Shown in pieces: positions 25,173-34,160 of a DNA stretch of 61,289 bases. Source of the DNA: JAUXFS01 sp050329575 (GTDB lineage: Bacteria; Pseudomonadota; Alphaproteobacteria; Rhodospirillales; Defluviicoccaceae). The translations under genes and the position numbers were made by a program. Under the pieces are notes generated by a model. The model was given only the letters and a program-made list of their open reading frames with translations. It made no database searches and was not told the origin of the DNA. Location: positions 1 through 61,289 of the forward strand of contig JBHJOP010000066.1 of the NCBI GenBank assembly GCA_050329575.1, in the 5' to 3' direction. Every line of letters begins with the position of its first letter. Position 1 is the first letter of the stretch.

Positions 25173-26227
25173 CGGCTTTGTGGGTCGCTGCGACGGTGCT
25201 CACGCTGGCGACGCTGGCGCTGCTCCTGGTTCCGCTGCTTCGTCGTTGCGCCGCCGTGCCGCCGCGTGCGGCGTTCGACCTGTCCGTCTATCGCGCGCAG
25301 CTCGCCGAGGTCGATCGCGACGTGGAACGGGGCCTGCTCGACGCAGAACAGGCGGTGGCGGCGCGGATCGAGGTCGAGCGCCGCATGCTGGCCGCCGCGG
25401 GCGGGATCACGCCGGCGGCATCGCCGCCGAGGGCGCGGTGGGGCGGTCTCGTGGCCGCCGCGGCGGTGGTCGTGTTCGTCCCCGCCGGTGCGTTCGGGCT
25501 TTACCTGGTTGTGGGGGCTCCGGGCGTTCCGGATCAACCGCTGGCAGCGCGGGACCAACCCTCGGCGACCGCGACGATGGAAGCGGTGTCGGCACGCCTT
25601 TCCGAGCATCTGCAGACCCATCCCGGGGATGTCGACGGCTGGATCATGCTCGGTCGGTCCTACCTGACGATGGAGCGATTCCCGCAGGCGGTGGAGGCGT
25701 TTGCGCGGGCCCGGACCCTTGCGGGTGGCGACGCCGATGTTGCGGCGGCCTACGGGGAGGCCTTGGTCGGCGCTGCCGGCGGACAGGTGACGCCCGAGGC
25801 CGGGCAGGCGTTCCGCGAGGCCCTGGACGCCGACCCGATCAAAGCCAAGGCGCGCTACTACCTGGCACTCGACCAGGCGCAGCGGGGGGACCTGGAGGGA
25901 GCGTTGGAAGGCTGGGTCTCGCTGGTGAGGGTTTCACCGCCGAACGCGTCGTGGCTGCCGATCGTCCGCCAGCAGATCGGGCGGGCCGCGGCTGCGCTCG
26001 GCATCGAAACCCCGGCCGCGGAACCGATGGCCGAGACCGAGATGTCGGCGGAGGAGAGCGGCCGGATGATCCGCTCGATGGTCGAGGGGCTGGCCGCCCG
26101 TCTCGAGCAGGATCCCGACGATCGGCAGGGGTGGCTGAGGCTTGCGCAGGCCTACGAGGTGCTGGGCGAGGCGGACAAGGCCCGCGACGCCCGCGCCCGC
26201 GCCGCGGCCCTCGCCGGGTCACAGTGA
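25169..26227 (+). CDS. ccmI: Apocytochrome c chaperone CcmI (CycH)
   Basis: CcmI is the subunit that captures the apocytochrome C-terminus for the heme lyase. The 352-residue protein has two N-terminal membrane helices (around residues 2-25 and 91-114) separated by a cytoplasmic loop with VYRAQLAEVDRDVERG. The C-terminal periplasmic domain has TPR-like repeats (DGWIMLGRSYLTMERF and WLRLAQAYEVLGE). GTG 25169 overlaps the ccmH stop. Last gene of the ccm operon; it converges with the diguanylate cyclase gene, 21 bases away. Confidence 0.93.
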   Translation: MTALWVAATVLTLATLALLLVPLLRRCAAVPPRAAFDLSVYRAQLAEVDRDVERGLLDAEQAVAARIEVERRMLAAAGGITPAASPPRARWGGLVAAAAVVVFVPAGAFGLYLVVGAPGVPDQPLAARDQPSATATMEAVSARLSEHLQTHPGDVDGWIMLGRSYLTMERFPQAVEAFARARTLAGGDADVAAAYGEALVGAAGGQVTPEAGQAFREALDADPIKAKARYYLALDQAQRGDLEGALEGWVSLVRVSPPNASWLPIVRQQIGRAAAALGIETPAAEPMAETEMSAEESGRMIRSMVEGLAARLEQDPDDRQGWLRLAQAYEVLGEADKARDARARAAALAGSQ

Positions 26228-26248
26228 CGAGGGCGACGGGACCCGCGG

Positions 26249-27196
26249 CTACGGGCTCTCGTGCCAGATCCAGACCAGGTTGCGGCCGGCCTGTTTGGCC
26301 GAATACATCGCATTGTCGGCCTTCGCGATGCTGTCGGCCACGGGGACGTCCGGTGCCAGCGGTGCGATCCCGAACGAGGCCGTCACGTGCAGCCGCCGCC
26401 CGTCGGGGATCGGGATCGTGAGCCGCGCGAGCCCTGCCCGCAGCCGGTCGACCACCGGACGAGCCGCGTCCGGGCTGGTGTCCGGCAGCACCAGGATGAA
26501 CTCCTCGCCGCCGTAGCGATAGATCTGGTCGTACTTGCGGAGGTTGCGCAAGAAATACTCCGACACCGCTTCGAGCACCGCGTCGCCGGCCTGATGGCCG
26601 TAGGTGTCGTTGATGTCCTTGAACAGGTCGAGGTCGACCATCGCGATGCTGCACGGATGGCCGGTGCGGCGGATACGCTCCCGTTCCTGCTTCAGTCGCG
26701 GCAGCATGGCGAACCGCGTCGACATGCCGGTCAAAGGATCGATGTGGCGAAGGACCTCCCAAAGCCCCTTGGCGAGCAGCTCGATGCTCTTGTCGAAGCG
26801 GCCGACGGCGTCCACGAACAGCGCGTAGTCGGCCGGCCTGATTTCGGCCCCGTCGCGGACCGCCCGACAGAGCTTGCGGGCGATGACATGGATCCGACGG
26901 TGGTGCTCGGCGGCCGCGGCGTGTTCGGGATTGCGGCGGATGTACTCGTTCGCTTCGTCGCGGAACCAGCGACCGAGATTCGAGGCGAGATGGGCCGACG
27001 GAGCGAGGTCGTCGTCCGCCGGCATGGTGCGGCAGATCAGGATCGTCTGGATCTTGTGGATCCATGCCTCGTGCTCCTGCAATGCCGGTCCGAGCCGGCG
27101 CACGATCTGCTCCGCGTCCCGCAGGCTCAAGGCGCGAGCGGGTCGGTCTTCGGATCCTTTGTTCGGTGACGGTTGCTCTTCGGCGAAGCTGTTCAT
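26249..27196 (-). CDS. Diguanylate cyclase with N-terminal CZB-like zinc domain (DgcZ type)
   Basis: This cytoplasmic enzyme would make cyclic di-GMP from two GTP. The C-terminal GGDEF domain has an active site GGEEF (229-233) and an inhibitory-site RKYD (220-223) exactly five residues before it. The N-terminal part aligns by pattern with the chemoreceptor zinc-binding domain of E. coli DgcZ: HEAW (His42), NLGRWF and HHRRIH (His99, His103). Where DgcZ has a zinc-binding cysteine just before the GRW motif, this protein has Ser72. Zinc control may therefore be weaker or changed. ATG 27196 is the start; an upstream in-frame start at 27241 has no support. Confidence 0.88.
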   Translation of the reverse strand: MNSFAEEQPSPNKGSEDRPARALSLRDAEQIVRRLGPALQEHEAWIHKIQTILICRTMPADDDLAPSAHLASNLGRWFRDEANEYIRRNPEHAAAAEHHRRIHVIARKLCRAVRDGAEIRPADYALFVDAVGRFDKSIELLAKGLWEVLRHIDPLTGMSTRFAMLPRLKQERERIRRTGHPCSIAMVDLDLFKDINDTYGHQAGDAVLEAVSEYFLRNLRKYDQIYRYGGEEFILVLPDTSPDAARPVVDRLRAGLARLTIPIPDGRRLHVTASFGIAPLAPDVPVADSIAKADNAMYSAKQAGRNLVWIWHESP

Positions 27197-27474
27197 CGTG
27201 CGGCTGGAGCGACGGAGTGACCACCCCCGAAGGTAGAGCAAATCGACCAGCCGTTACAGTTTTCGGTTTCCAGTCGCGGTGCTTGCGTTTTTACCGGGTT
27301 GTCCGCATAAAGCAGCGGAACGAACAATCGGGCGGCCGCGATCCAGCCGCCGATCACCAGGGAGTTCCGTCTCGCGTTGCGAAACGCTCGCAGCCTGCGG
27401 CCGACGGTCGGTTCGGCAGCGCAAGGCGGCAGACTCCCTCAGGACGAACACTCGGGGGAGAGGCTCGTACAGCC

Positions 27475-28668
27475 ATGACCACATTCAGAACCATTGATCA
27501 CCTCGACGTGGCCGGCAAGCGGGTGCTGGTCCGCGCCGACCTCAACGTGCCGATGAAGGGTGGCAAGGTCACCGACACCACCCGGATCGATCGCACCGTC
27601 CCGACCTTGAAGGAGTTGGCGGACAAGGGTGCGAAGGTCATCGTGTTGAGCCATCTGGGGCGTCCCAAGGCCCAGAAGAACCTCGAATTCACGTTGAAAC
27701 CGGTGGCGGATGCGCTCGCCGCCAGTCTCGGACGGCCGGTCGCCTTCGCCCCCGACTGCATCGGTGCAGACGCCAGGAAGGTGGTCGACGCGATGAAGAA
27801 CGGCGACGTCGCCATGCTCGAGAACGTCCGGTTCTACGGCGAAGAGGAGAAGAACGACCGGGGGTTCGCCGAGAAGCTGGCGGAGATGGGCGATATCCTG
27901 GTCAGCGACGCGTTCTCGTGCGCGCACCGGGCCCACGCGTCGGTCGAGGCCCTCGCTCGCATCCTGCCTTCGGCGGCGGGGCGATTGATGCAGGCCGAAC
28001 TGGAGGCGCTCGAGGGCGCCCTCGGCGCGCCGAAACATCCGGTTGCTGCGGTCGTCGGCGGGGCGAAGATCTCGACCAAGCTGGACGTTCTCGGCAACCT
28101 CGTTGCCAAGGTCGATCAGTTGATCATCGGTGGCGCGATGGCCAACACCTTCCTCAACGCCAAGGGAGTCAACGTCGGCAAGTCGCTGTGCGAGCACGAC
28201 ATGGCGGAGAACGCCAGAGCGATCATGGCCGCCGCGGCGAAGGGCGGCTGCGAGATCGTGCTTCCCATCGACGTGGTCGTTGCCCCCGAATTCAAGGAGG
28301 GTGCGCCGGCGAAAACGATCCCCGTCGGATCGGTTCCGGCCGACCAGATGATCCTGGATGTCGGCCCGGACTCGATCGCCGATCTCACCAAGCGCCTCGC
28401 CGGCTGCAAGACCCTGCTCTGGAACGGACCGCTCGGCGCCTTCGAGGTCAGGCCGTTCGACGTCGGCACCAACAAGGTCGCCCAGCAGGCCGCGCAGTTG
28501 ACCAAGGCCGGCCAGCTGCTGTCGGTCGCCGGCGGCGGCGATACGGTGGCGGCGCTCGCGCACGCCGGTGTCGGCGACGACTTCTCCTACGTCTCCACCG
28601 CGGGCGGCGCTTTCCTTGAGTGGCTGGAAGGCAAGACCCTGCCGGGAGTCGCGGTTCTGCGGGCGTGA
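27475..28668 (+). CDS. pgk: Phosphoglycerate kinase
   Basis: This glycolytic and gluconeogenic enzyme interconverts 1,3-bisphosphoglycerate and 3-phosphoglycerate with ADP/ATP. The 397-residue protein is of family length. It has the N-terminal RVLVRADLNVPM substrate loop, LSHLGRPK, the hinge and the C-terminal nucleotide loop SVAGGGDTVAAL. A purine-rich stretch, CGGGGGAGAGG, precedes ATG 27475. No gap or fba gene is adjacent. The 278-base gap before it, shared with the divergent cyclase gene, shows only weak promoter-like hexamers (TTGCGT and CATAAA, 17 apart, near 27290). Confidence 0.96.
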   Translation: MTTFRTIDHLDVAGKRVLVRADLNVPMKGGKVTDTTRIDRTVPTLKELADKGAKVIVLSHLGRPKAQKNLEFTLKPVADALAASLGRPVAFAPDCIGADARKVVDAMKNGDVAMLENVRFYGEEEKNDRGFAEKLAEMGDILVSDAFSCAHRAHASVEALARILPSAAGRLMQAELEALEGALGAPKHPVAAVVGGAKISTKLDVLGNLVAKVDQLIIGGAMANTFLNAKGVNVGKSLCEHDMAENARAIMAAAAKGGCEIVLPIDVVVAPEFKEGAPAKTIPVGSVPADQMILDVGPDSIADLTKRLAGCKTLLWNGPLGAFEVRPFDVGTNKVAQQAAQLTKAGQLLSVAGGGDTVAALAHAGVGDDFSYVSTAGGAFLEWLEGKTLPGVAVLRA

Positions 28669-28793
28669 CGGACGATCCGGCGGGCGTCTCCGCCACCGAG
28701 GCGCCCGCCGCTTCCCCCGGACCGACCGATCCGCTCGCCGGCGCGGATCGGCCGGGGCTTGCCGTGACCGCCGACACGCCCCACACTTCAACC

Positions 28794-29309
28794 ATGCGAA
28801 GCCAGCATCTCCCCGGCCCATCCGTCGAAGCGATCCCCGAGGGCGACAACCGCACCCGCCTCGTCTGCCCCGACTGCGGGTACATCGAGTACACCAACCC
28901 GAAGATCGTCGTCGGCGCCGTGTGCACCTGGCAGAACCGGATCTTGTTGTGCAAGCGGGCGATCAATCCCTCGCGCGGCCGCTGGACGATCCCCGCAGGT
29001 TTTCTCGAGATCGGCGAGACCACCGCCGAGGGGGCGGCGCGGGAGGTCTGGGAGGAAGCGGGCGCCCGGATCCGCATTCAGGATCTGCTCGGGATCTACG
29101 AGATCCCGTCGATCAGTCAGATCCAGATGATCTATCGCGCTCCGATGACGGGTCCCGAATGTGCACCCGGTGCCGAGAGCCTCGAAGTCGAGATGCTGGA
29201 ATGGGACGCCATCCCCTGGAACGAACTCGCGTTCCCCAGCGTGGCCTGGGCGCTCGAGCGCTTCCAGGCGGGGGGCGGGCCCTGGTTTCAAACGGCGAAG
29301 CAGCGTTGA
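28794..29309 (+). CDS. Nudix hydrolase with N-terminal CxxC knuckle
   Basis: This enzyme would hydrolyse a nucleoside diphosphate derivative. The complete Nudix box is at residues 69-91 (G-F-L-E-I-G-E through REVWEEAG). A CPDCGY element at 25-30 resembles the zinc ribbon of NADH pyrophosphatase-like Nudix proteins. ATG 28794 gives 171 residues with the N-terminus close to the conserved part. The frame is also open from GTG 28665, which overlaps the pgk stop in GTGA and would add 43 low-complexity residues; that start cannot be excluded. Substrate unknown. Confidence 0.87.
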   Translation: MRSQHLPGPSVEAIPEGDNRTRLVCPDCGYIEYTNPKIVVGAVCTWQNRILLCKRAINPSRGRWTIPAGFLEIGETTAEGAAREVWEEAGARIRIQDLLGIYEIPSISQIQMIYRAPMTGPECAPGAESLEVEMLEWDAIPWNELAFPSVAWALERFQAGGGPWFQTAKQR

Positions 29310-29344
29310 AGGCACGTTAACCTTTCCCGTGCACATTCGACGCG

Positions 29345-29581
29345 ATGGTCGATATCACCAACACGTCCGCGGCCGTTTCCGATCGACTGGAACCGTTCGG
29401 ACGGGTCCCGGCGCAGGGCTACCAGACGGCACAGGAGGCGAGAACCCGGGCGACGTTCACCCGGTCGAGTCCGTCGGCACAGACCATCTCGGCGTTGGAG
29501 CGACTCGAACGCCTGCTGCAGAGCGATGCGCCCCTCCGCAAGGACGCCCCCCGCGGCTACTACTTCGACGGCCGTTTCTGA
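29345..29581 (+). CDS. Small conserved-looking protein, 78 residues
   Basis: No function is recognised. The protein has a polar N-terminal half and ends with ALERLERLLQSDAPLRKDAPRGYYFDGRF, where the pattern of a short amphipathic helix followed by PRGYY.DG at the very C-terminus resembles small proteins I associate with Rhodospirillales genomes. ATG 29345 lies 35 bases after the Nudix stop; no strong ribosome site is seen. It converges with the cyclase gene 7 bases downstream. Composition is normal for the genome. Confidence 0.6.
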   Translation: MVDITNTSAAVSDRLEPFGRVPAQGYQTAQEARTRATFTRSSPSAQTISALERLERLLQSDAPLRKDAPRGYYFDGRF

Positions 29582-29588
29582 CCCGCGG

Positions 29589-30935
29589 TCACGCCGTCGT
29601 TTCGACCGCCGTGTCCGGCTCGTCGACCGCGTACACCTCCACCGGTGAGGTCCTCCCGCGGACCGTGACGCTGCCGATCCGGCGCCACGCGAAATCGCCA
29701 TCCGCGGCGGTCATCGTCTGTTCGGTCGCCAGAATGTAGGTCCCGTAGTCCTTGTTGAGTTGCTCAAGCCGGGCGGCGATGTTGACCTCGTCGCCGAACA
29801 CCGTGAACAGGAGCCGGTCGCGGGTGCCGACCGCGCCGGAGATCATCTTTCCTGTGTTGATGCCGCAGCGGGTGCGCATGACGACCCCGGGTCCGAAACG
29901 CATTCGCGACACGACCTGTCGGAAGGCGATGGCGGTTCGCAGCGCGTTGGCGGCATGGTTGGGGTCGGGCTTGGCGGTGTTGAAGCTGACCAGCATCGCA
30001 TCGCCCTGAAACTGGGTGATGACTCCGTGGTGCTGGTCGACGATCCGCGAGAACACGTCGAAGTACTCGTTGAGGGTCTGGATCAGGACATCCGGCTCCA
30101 GTCGCTCCGAAATGCCGGTGAAACCCTCGATGTCGCAGAACATCACCGTCGCCGTCCTGACGTCGCCGTCGCCGGGCTGGATGGCGCGGTCCGCGCTGAC
30201 GATCTGATCGGCGACCTCGGGGGAGACGAACCGCGACAGGTCATGGGCGACCGTCGCGTCGGCCACCGACCTCATCAGCAGACGACGGGCGCGCACCTGT
30301 GCCACCGAAAGCACGAGGGTGACGAGCAGAATCGAGATGATCTTGTCGACCTCGGCGCCGATCAGGATGCGGTTGGAGGTCAGATACAGGACATAGTCGC
30401 GGGTGACGCCGGTGTCAGGGGTCATGTTGTCGACGGCGTACCAGACCAGGGCAAACCAGCCGACCGCCGCCGCCGTTCCGGCAGCGACCACGTAATTGGG
30501 TTCGTAGCGCAGCGTTCGCAGTGCGATGAAGAGAAAGACGTAGAGCAACGTCGGTGCCTTCAGATAGAACGGCGCCGGTTGCTCGTACTGCAGATGGAAG
30601 CTCCACATCAGCACCATCAACAGACCGATGTCGATGGCGATCGAGCCCATCAGGAACCAACGCGGCAGGATCCGTCGATAGGCGAGCAACAGCCGAACGA
30701 GGGTGAACAGCAGATACAGGGCGAGCGCGTAGGGCACGGGCATGAACGCCGTCCCCGCAGACGTCTTGGGCGCGATGGTGTAGAGGGCGAGGAAAAACAT
30801 CACCAGCAGCAACTGGACCCAGCCGATCAGGATCTCTGCCTGATACTGCTGATCGGCGATGGCGTTCCGGACACGCGCGGGCAACGGCCGCTCGACCCGG
30901 GCGCCGAAAACGAACGCCGACATCTGCTTCCACAT
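29589..30935 (-). CDS. Membrane-bound class III adenylate/guanylate cyclase
   Basis: This is a 448-residue protein with about six membrane helices in the first 215 residues and a class III cyclase domain from about 255. Metal-binding aspartates are in MFCDIEGFT (Asp268) and FQGDAMLVSF (Asp312). The transition-state pair is in GDEVNIAARLE. It should make cAMP, or possibly cGMP, at the inner face of the membrane in response to an unknown signal. ATG 30935 has GGAG 6 bases upstream; the frame extends to 31022 without support. Confidence 0.9.
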   Translation of the reverse strand: MWKQMSAFVFGARVERPLPARVRNAIADQQYQAEILIGWVQLLLVMFFLALYTIAPKTSAGTAFMPVPYALALYLLFTLVRLLLAYRRILPRWFLMGSIAIDIGLLMVLMWSFHLQYEQPAPFYLKAPTLLYVFLFIALRTLRYEPNYVVAAGTAAAVGWFALVWYAVDNMTPDTGVTRDYVLYLTSNRILIGAEVDKIISILLVTLVLSVAQVRARRLLMRSVADATVAHDLSRFVSPEVADQIVSADRAIQPGDGDVRTATVMFCDIEGFTGISERLEPDVLIQTLNEYFDVFSRIVDQHHGVITQFQGDAMLVSFNTAKPDPNHAANALRTAIAFRQVVSRMRFGPGVVMRTRCGINTGKMISGAVGTRDRLLFTVFGDEVNIAARLEQLNKDYGTYILATEQTMTAADGDFAWRRIGSVTVRGRTSPVEVYAVDEPDTAVETTA

Positions 30936-31091
30936 GGTCTCCGACCTCTCGGCTCCGCCCGACGACTGCCCGTGGAAGTATGAATGATCCGCGCCGCCGG
31001 CGCGTCTCACGGGATGACACATGTGCGTGAGCTCGCGAACGCAGCGGCGGCGATCGGACGGCTCTCGCCCTGTGGGCCGTGCCGTCCCGCC

Positions 31092-32042
31092 TCAGGCGTC
31101 GAGGCCGAGCAGGCTGCGGGCGAACGATCTCGCATCGAATGCCCGCATGTCGTCGATGCCCTCGCCGACGCCGATCGCATAGACGGGCAGACCGAACCGC
31201 TCGGCGAGCGCGACCACCACCCCTCCCCGCGCCGAGCCGTCGAGCTTGGTCACCACCAGCCCGGTGACATCGACCATGCCCCGAAAGACCTCGACCTGGT
31301 TGTGGGCATTCTGTCCGACGGTGGCATCGAGCACCAGAATGCAGTCGTGGGGTGCGTCGGCGTCCAGCTTCTTCAACACCCGAACGATCTTCTGCAGTTC
31401 CGCCATCAGGTCGGCGCGATTGTGCAGTCGGCCCGCGGTGTCGACCAGCAGCACGTCCGAGCGGCGGGCGCGAGCGACCTCCAGCGCCTCGAAGGCGAGC
31501 CCGGCCGCATCGGATCCGGCCGGTCGCGTGACCACCGTGCAGCCCGACCGATCACCCCAGACCTGCAACTGCTCGATGGCGGCGGCGCGGAAGGTGTCGC
31601 CGGCGGCGAGCACCACATCGAAGCCCGCTTGCTTGAACAGATGGGCGAACTTGGCGACCGTCGTCGTCTTGCCGCTACCGTTGACGCCGCAGACCAGAAT
31701 GGTGTGCGGCTTGTGAGCCTGATGGATGGTGATGGTCCGGGCCACAGGGGCGAGAATACCGGCGATCTCCGTGGCGAGAGCGCCGCGCACCTCGTCGGGA
31801 GTCACCCTCTGGTCGAAGCGGGTCGCGGCCAGCGAGCGGGCCAACCGGTCGGCTGTGGCGACCCCCAGATCGGCGCCGATCAACACCTCCTCCAGCTGCT
31901 CGATCGCCTCCGCGTCGAGCCGACGCTTGGTGAACAGATCGGTGATCTCTCCCGTCAGCCTCGTCGAGGACCGGCCCAGTCCGTGTCGCAGACGGGCGAG
32001 CCAGCCCGCGGACTCGGGGCCCAGCTGCTCCGCGTCGGTCAC
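31092..32042 (-). CDS. ftsY: Signal recognition particle receptor FtsY
   Basis: FtsY is the SRP receptor GTPase that docks ribosome-nascent chain complexes at the membrane. The NG core has G1 GVNGSGKTT at 119-127, the AAGDTFRAAA insertion-box motif, DTAGRLHN and TKLDGSARGG. The acidic A domain is almost absent, giving 316 residues, which is common in alphaproteobacteria. GTG 32042 overlaps the mtaB stop (GTGA). The frame is open far upstream, but that part is shadow of mtaB. Confidence 0.95.
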   Translation of the reverse strand: MTDAEQLGPESAGWLARLRHGLGRSSTRLTGEITDLFTKRRLDAEAIEQLEEVLIGADLGVATADRLARSLAATRFDQRVTPDEVRGALATEIAGILAPVARTITIHQAHKPHTILVCGVNGSGKTTTVAKFAHLFKQAGFDVVLAAGDTFRAAAIEQLQVWGDRSGCTVVTRPAGSDAAGLAFEALEVARARRSDVLLVDTAGRLHNRADLMAELQKIVRVLKKLDADAPHDCILVLDATVGQNAHNQVEVFRGMVDVTGLVVTKLDGSARGGVVVALAERFGLPVYAIGVGEGIDDMRAFDARSFARSLLGLDA

Positions 32043-33283
32043 GGGATGCGCTCCCCATCGAGGTGGTCGGCGTAGGCGGCGGTGATGCGGACCTTCGCGA
32101 ACGAACCCGCGGGCGCGGACGCGTCGAGACGCACCGGGGCGTAATAGGGACAGCGGCCGCTCCGCCCGTCCTCGACCAGGATCTCGGTCGTGGTGCCGAC
32201 GCGACCCTCGAAGAACCTGCGCCGCGCCGTCGCTCCCGCGTCGCGGAGGACGGCCGCCCGCTCGGTGCGCACCGGTCCCGGCACCTGCGGCATCCGGGCC
32301 GCCGGTGTTCCCGGCCGGGCCGAGAACGGGAACACGTGGAGGTAGGTCAGGTCCAACTCCGCGATCGCGTCCCGCGTGGTCGAGAACATCGCTTCGGTCT
32401 CGGTGGGGAAGCCGGCGATCAGATCGGCCCCGAACACCATATCCGGGCGTGCGCGCCGCAGGCGGTCGACGACCGCGAACGCCTGCCCGCGCGAATGACG
32501 CCGCTTCATGCGCTTCAGCACGGTATCGTCGGCGGACTGCAGGCTGAGATGGACGTGGGGCATCAGCCGGGGCTCGGTCGCGAACGCGCCGACCAAGTCG
32601 TCGTCGATGGCTCCCGGATCGAGCGACGTCAATCGCAGTCGCGGCAGATCGGGAACGGCCGTCAGCAGCCGCTGGACCATGCCGCCCAACGTCGGCCGGT
32701 CGGCGAGATCGGTCCCGTACGAGCAGACGTCGACCCCGGTGAGAACCATCTCCGCGTGCCCCTTGTCGACGAGCGCGCGCACCTGGGCGACGATGCGCTC
32801 CACGGGAACGCTCCGGTTCGGGCCGCGGGCGAACGGGATGATGCAGTACGTGCAACGGTGATCGCAGCCGTGCTGCACCTCGACGAGCGCCCGCGTTCGG
32901 CCTTCGAATCCGTGCAACAGGTGACGGCCGGTGTCCCGAACCGACATGATGTCGGAGACGGCGATCCGGGCGCCGCCGGTTGTCAGATCGGCCGCCCGCA
33001 GCTTCTCGGCGTTGCCCAGCACCCGGTCGACTTCCGGCATGGCGGCGAACATGTCCGGGGCGAGCTGGGCCGCACAGCCGGTGACGATGATCCGTCCCCC
33101 GGGACGTTCGCGGCGCAGGCGGCGGATCGTCTGGCGGGCTTGGCGGACCGCCTCCGCGGTCACCGCGCAGGTGTTGACGATGATCGCGTCGGAGAGGTCG
33201 GCGGCGACGGCTTCGGTGCGCACGACCTCGGACTCGAAGGCGTTGAGCCGGCAGCCGAGAGTAATGACACGCGGAGCGGGCAC
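32039..33283 (-). CDS. mtaB: tRNA t6A37 methylthiotransferase MtaB
   Basis: This radical SAM enzyme adds a methylthio group to t6A37 of ANN-decoding tRNAs. N-terminal cluster cysteines are Cys11, Cys39 and Cys70. The radical SAM triad is Cys140, 144 and 147 (CDHRCTYC). The segment VNTCAVTAEA is typical of MtaB rather than MiaB or RimO. A C-terminal TRAM-like part follows. Start is GTG 33283, 10 bases after the dapF stop. The dapF-mtaB-ftsY order is a common alphaproteobacterial arrangement. Confidence 0.93.
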   Translation of the reverse strand: MPAPRVITLGCRLNAFESEVVRTEAVAADLSDAIIVNTCAVTAEAVRQARQTIRRLRRERPGGRIIVTGCAAQLAPDMFAAMPEVDRVLGNAEKLRAADLTTGGARIAVSDIMSVRDTGRHLLHGFEGRTRALVEVQHGCDHRCTYCIIPFARGPNRSVPVERIVAQVRALVDKGHAEMVLTGVDVCSYGTDLADRPTLGGMVQRLLTAVPDLPRLRLTSLDPGAIDDDLVGAFATEPRLMPHVHLSLQSADDTVLKRMKRRHSRGQAFAVVDRLRRARPDMVFGADLIAGFPTETEAMFSTTRDAIAELDLTYLHVFPFSARPGTPAARMPQVPGPVRTERAAVLRDAGATARRRFFEGRVGTTTEILVEDGRSGRCPYYAPVRLDASAPAGSFAKVRITAAYADHLDGERIP

Positions 33284-33293
33284 GAGCGCGCCC

Positions 33294-34127
33294 TCAGACC
33301 GGCCACGGTTCCGGAAGCTCGCCGGCGAAACTGACCGCCACCGGTCCGGTCATGAGCATATGGTCGTCTTTCAACCACTCGACATGCAGCGTACCGCCGT
33401 CGAGCCGTACGCCGGCGGAGCGTCCGATCAATCCGCGCCGAGCGGCCGCTGCCACGGTTGCACAGGCCCCGGTGCCGCACGCCCTGGTCAACCCGACCCC
33501 ACGTTCCCAGACCCGCAGCCGGATCTGGTCCTCGGCGACGACCTGCGCGGCCTCGACATTGGTGAACTGCGGAAACAGGGGATGACGCTCGACGATCGGA
33601 CCGAAGATCTCCAGCGGCACCGCCTCGCAGTCGTCGACGAAGAACACCGCATGGGGATTGCCGACGTTGACGGCGACTCCGTCTCGCAACGGTCCGGCCT
33701 CGACCTCCAGATGAAGGGTGTCCGCCGGGCGGGACAGCGGGATGTCTCGCCAGTCGAAGCTGATCCGCCCCATGTCGATGCTGACCATGTTGTCGTCGAT
33801 CCGTTCGGCATCGAGCAGTCCCTTCGCGGTCTCGACGATCGCGTGGCGTGTTCCCTTCTCGCGCATGATCATCGCGGCGATGCAGCGGGCGGCGTTGCCG
33901 CAGGCCTCGACCTCACCGCCATCGGCGTTGCGGATCCGCATGAATGCGTCGGCGAGGGCATTGACGGGCGGCTCGACGATGATCAACTGGTCGCACCCGA
34001 CGCCCGTACGACGGTCGGCGATGGCGCGCGTCCGGGCGGCGCCAATGTCGACCGGGCGATGGCGGGCGTCGACGACGACGAAGTCGTTTCCGAGGCCGTG
34101 CATCTTGACGAACGGGAGTGACGCCAT
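33294..34127 (-). CDS. dapF: Diaminopimelate epimerase
   Basis: DapF converts LL- to meso-diaminopimelate for peptidoglycan and lysine synthesis. Both catalytic cysteines are present: Cys76 in EACGNAARC and the second in GACGTGACATVAAA. The N-terminus KMHGLGNDFVVVD is the family signature. Length is 277 residues. ATG 34127 is the first start after the 33-base gap to the Fe-S protein gene. Confidence 0.96.
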   Translation of the reverse strand: MASLPFVKMHGLGNDFVVVDARHRPVDIGAARTRAIADRRTGVGCDQLIIVEPPVNALADAFMRIRNADGGEVEACGNAARCIAAMIMREKGTRHAIVETAKGLLDAERIDDNMVSIDMGRISFDWRDIPLSRPADTLHLEVEAGPLRDGVAVNVGNPHAVFFVDDCEAVPLEIFGPIVERHPLFPQFTNVEAAQVVAEDQIRLRVWERGVGLTRACGTGACATVAAAARRGLIGRSAGVRLDGGTLHVEWLKDDHMLMTGPVAVSFAGELPEPWPV

Positions 34128-34160
34128 GGGTCGATAGATATGGCGCGCCGGACGGGAAGT

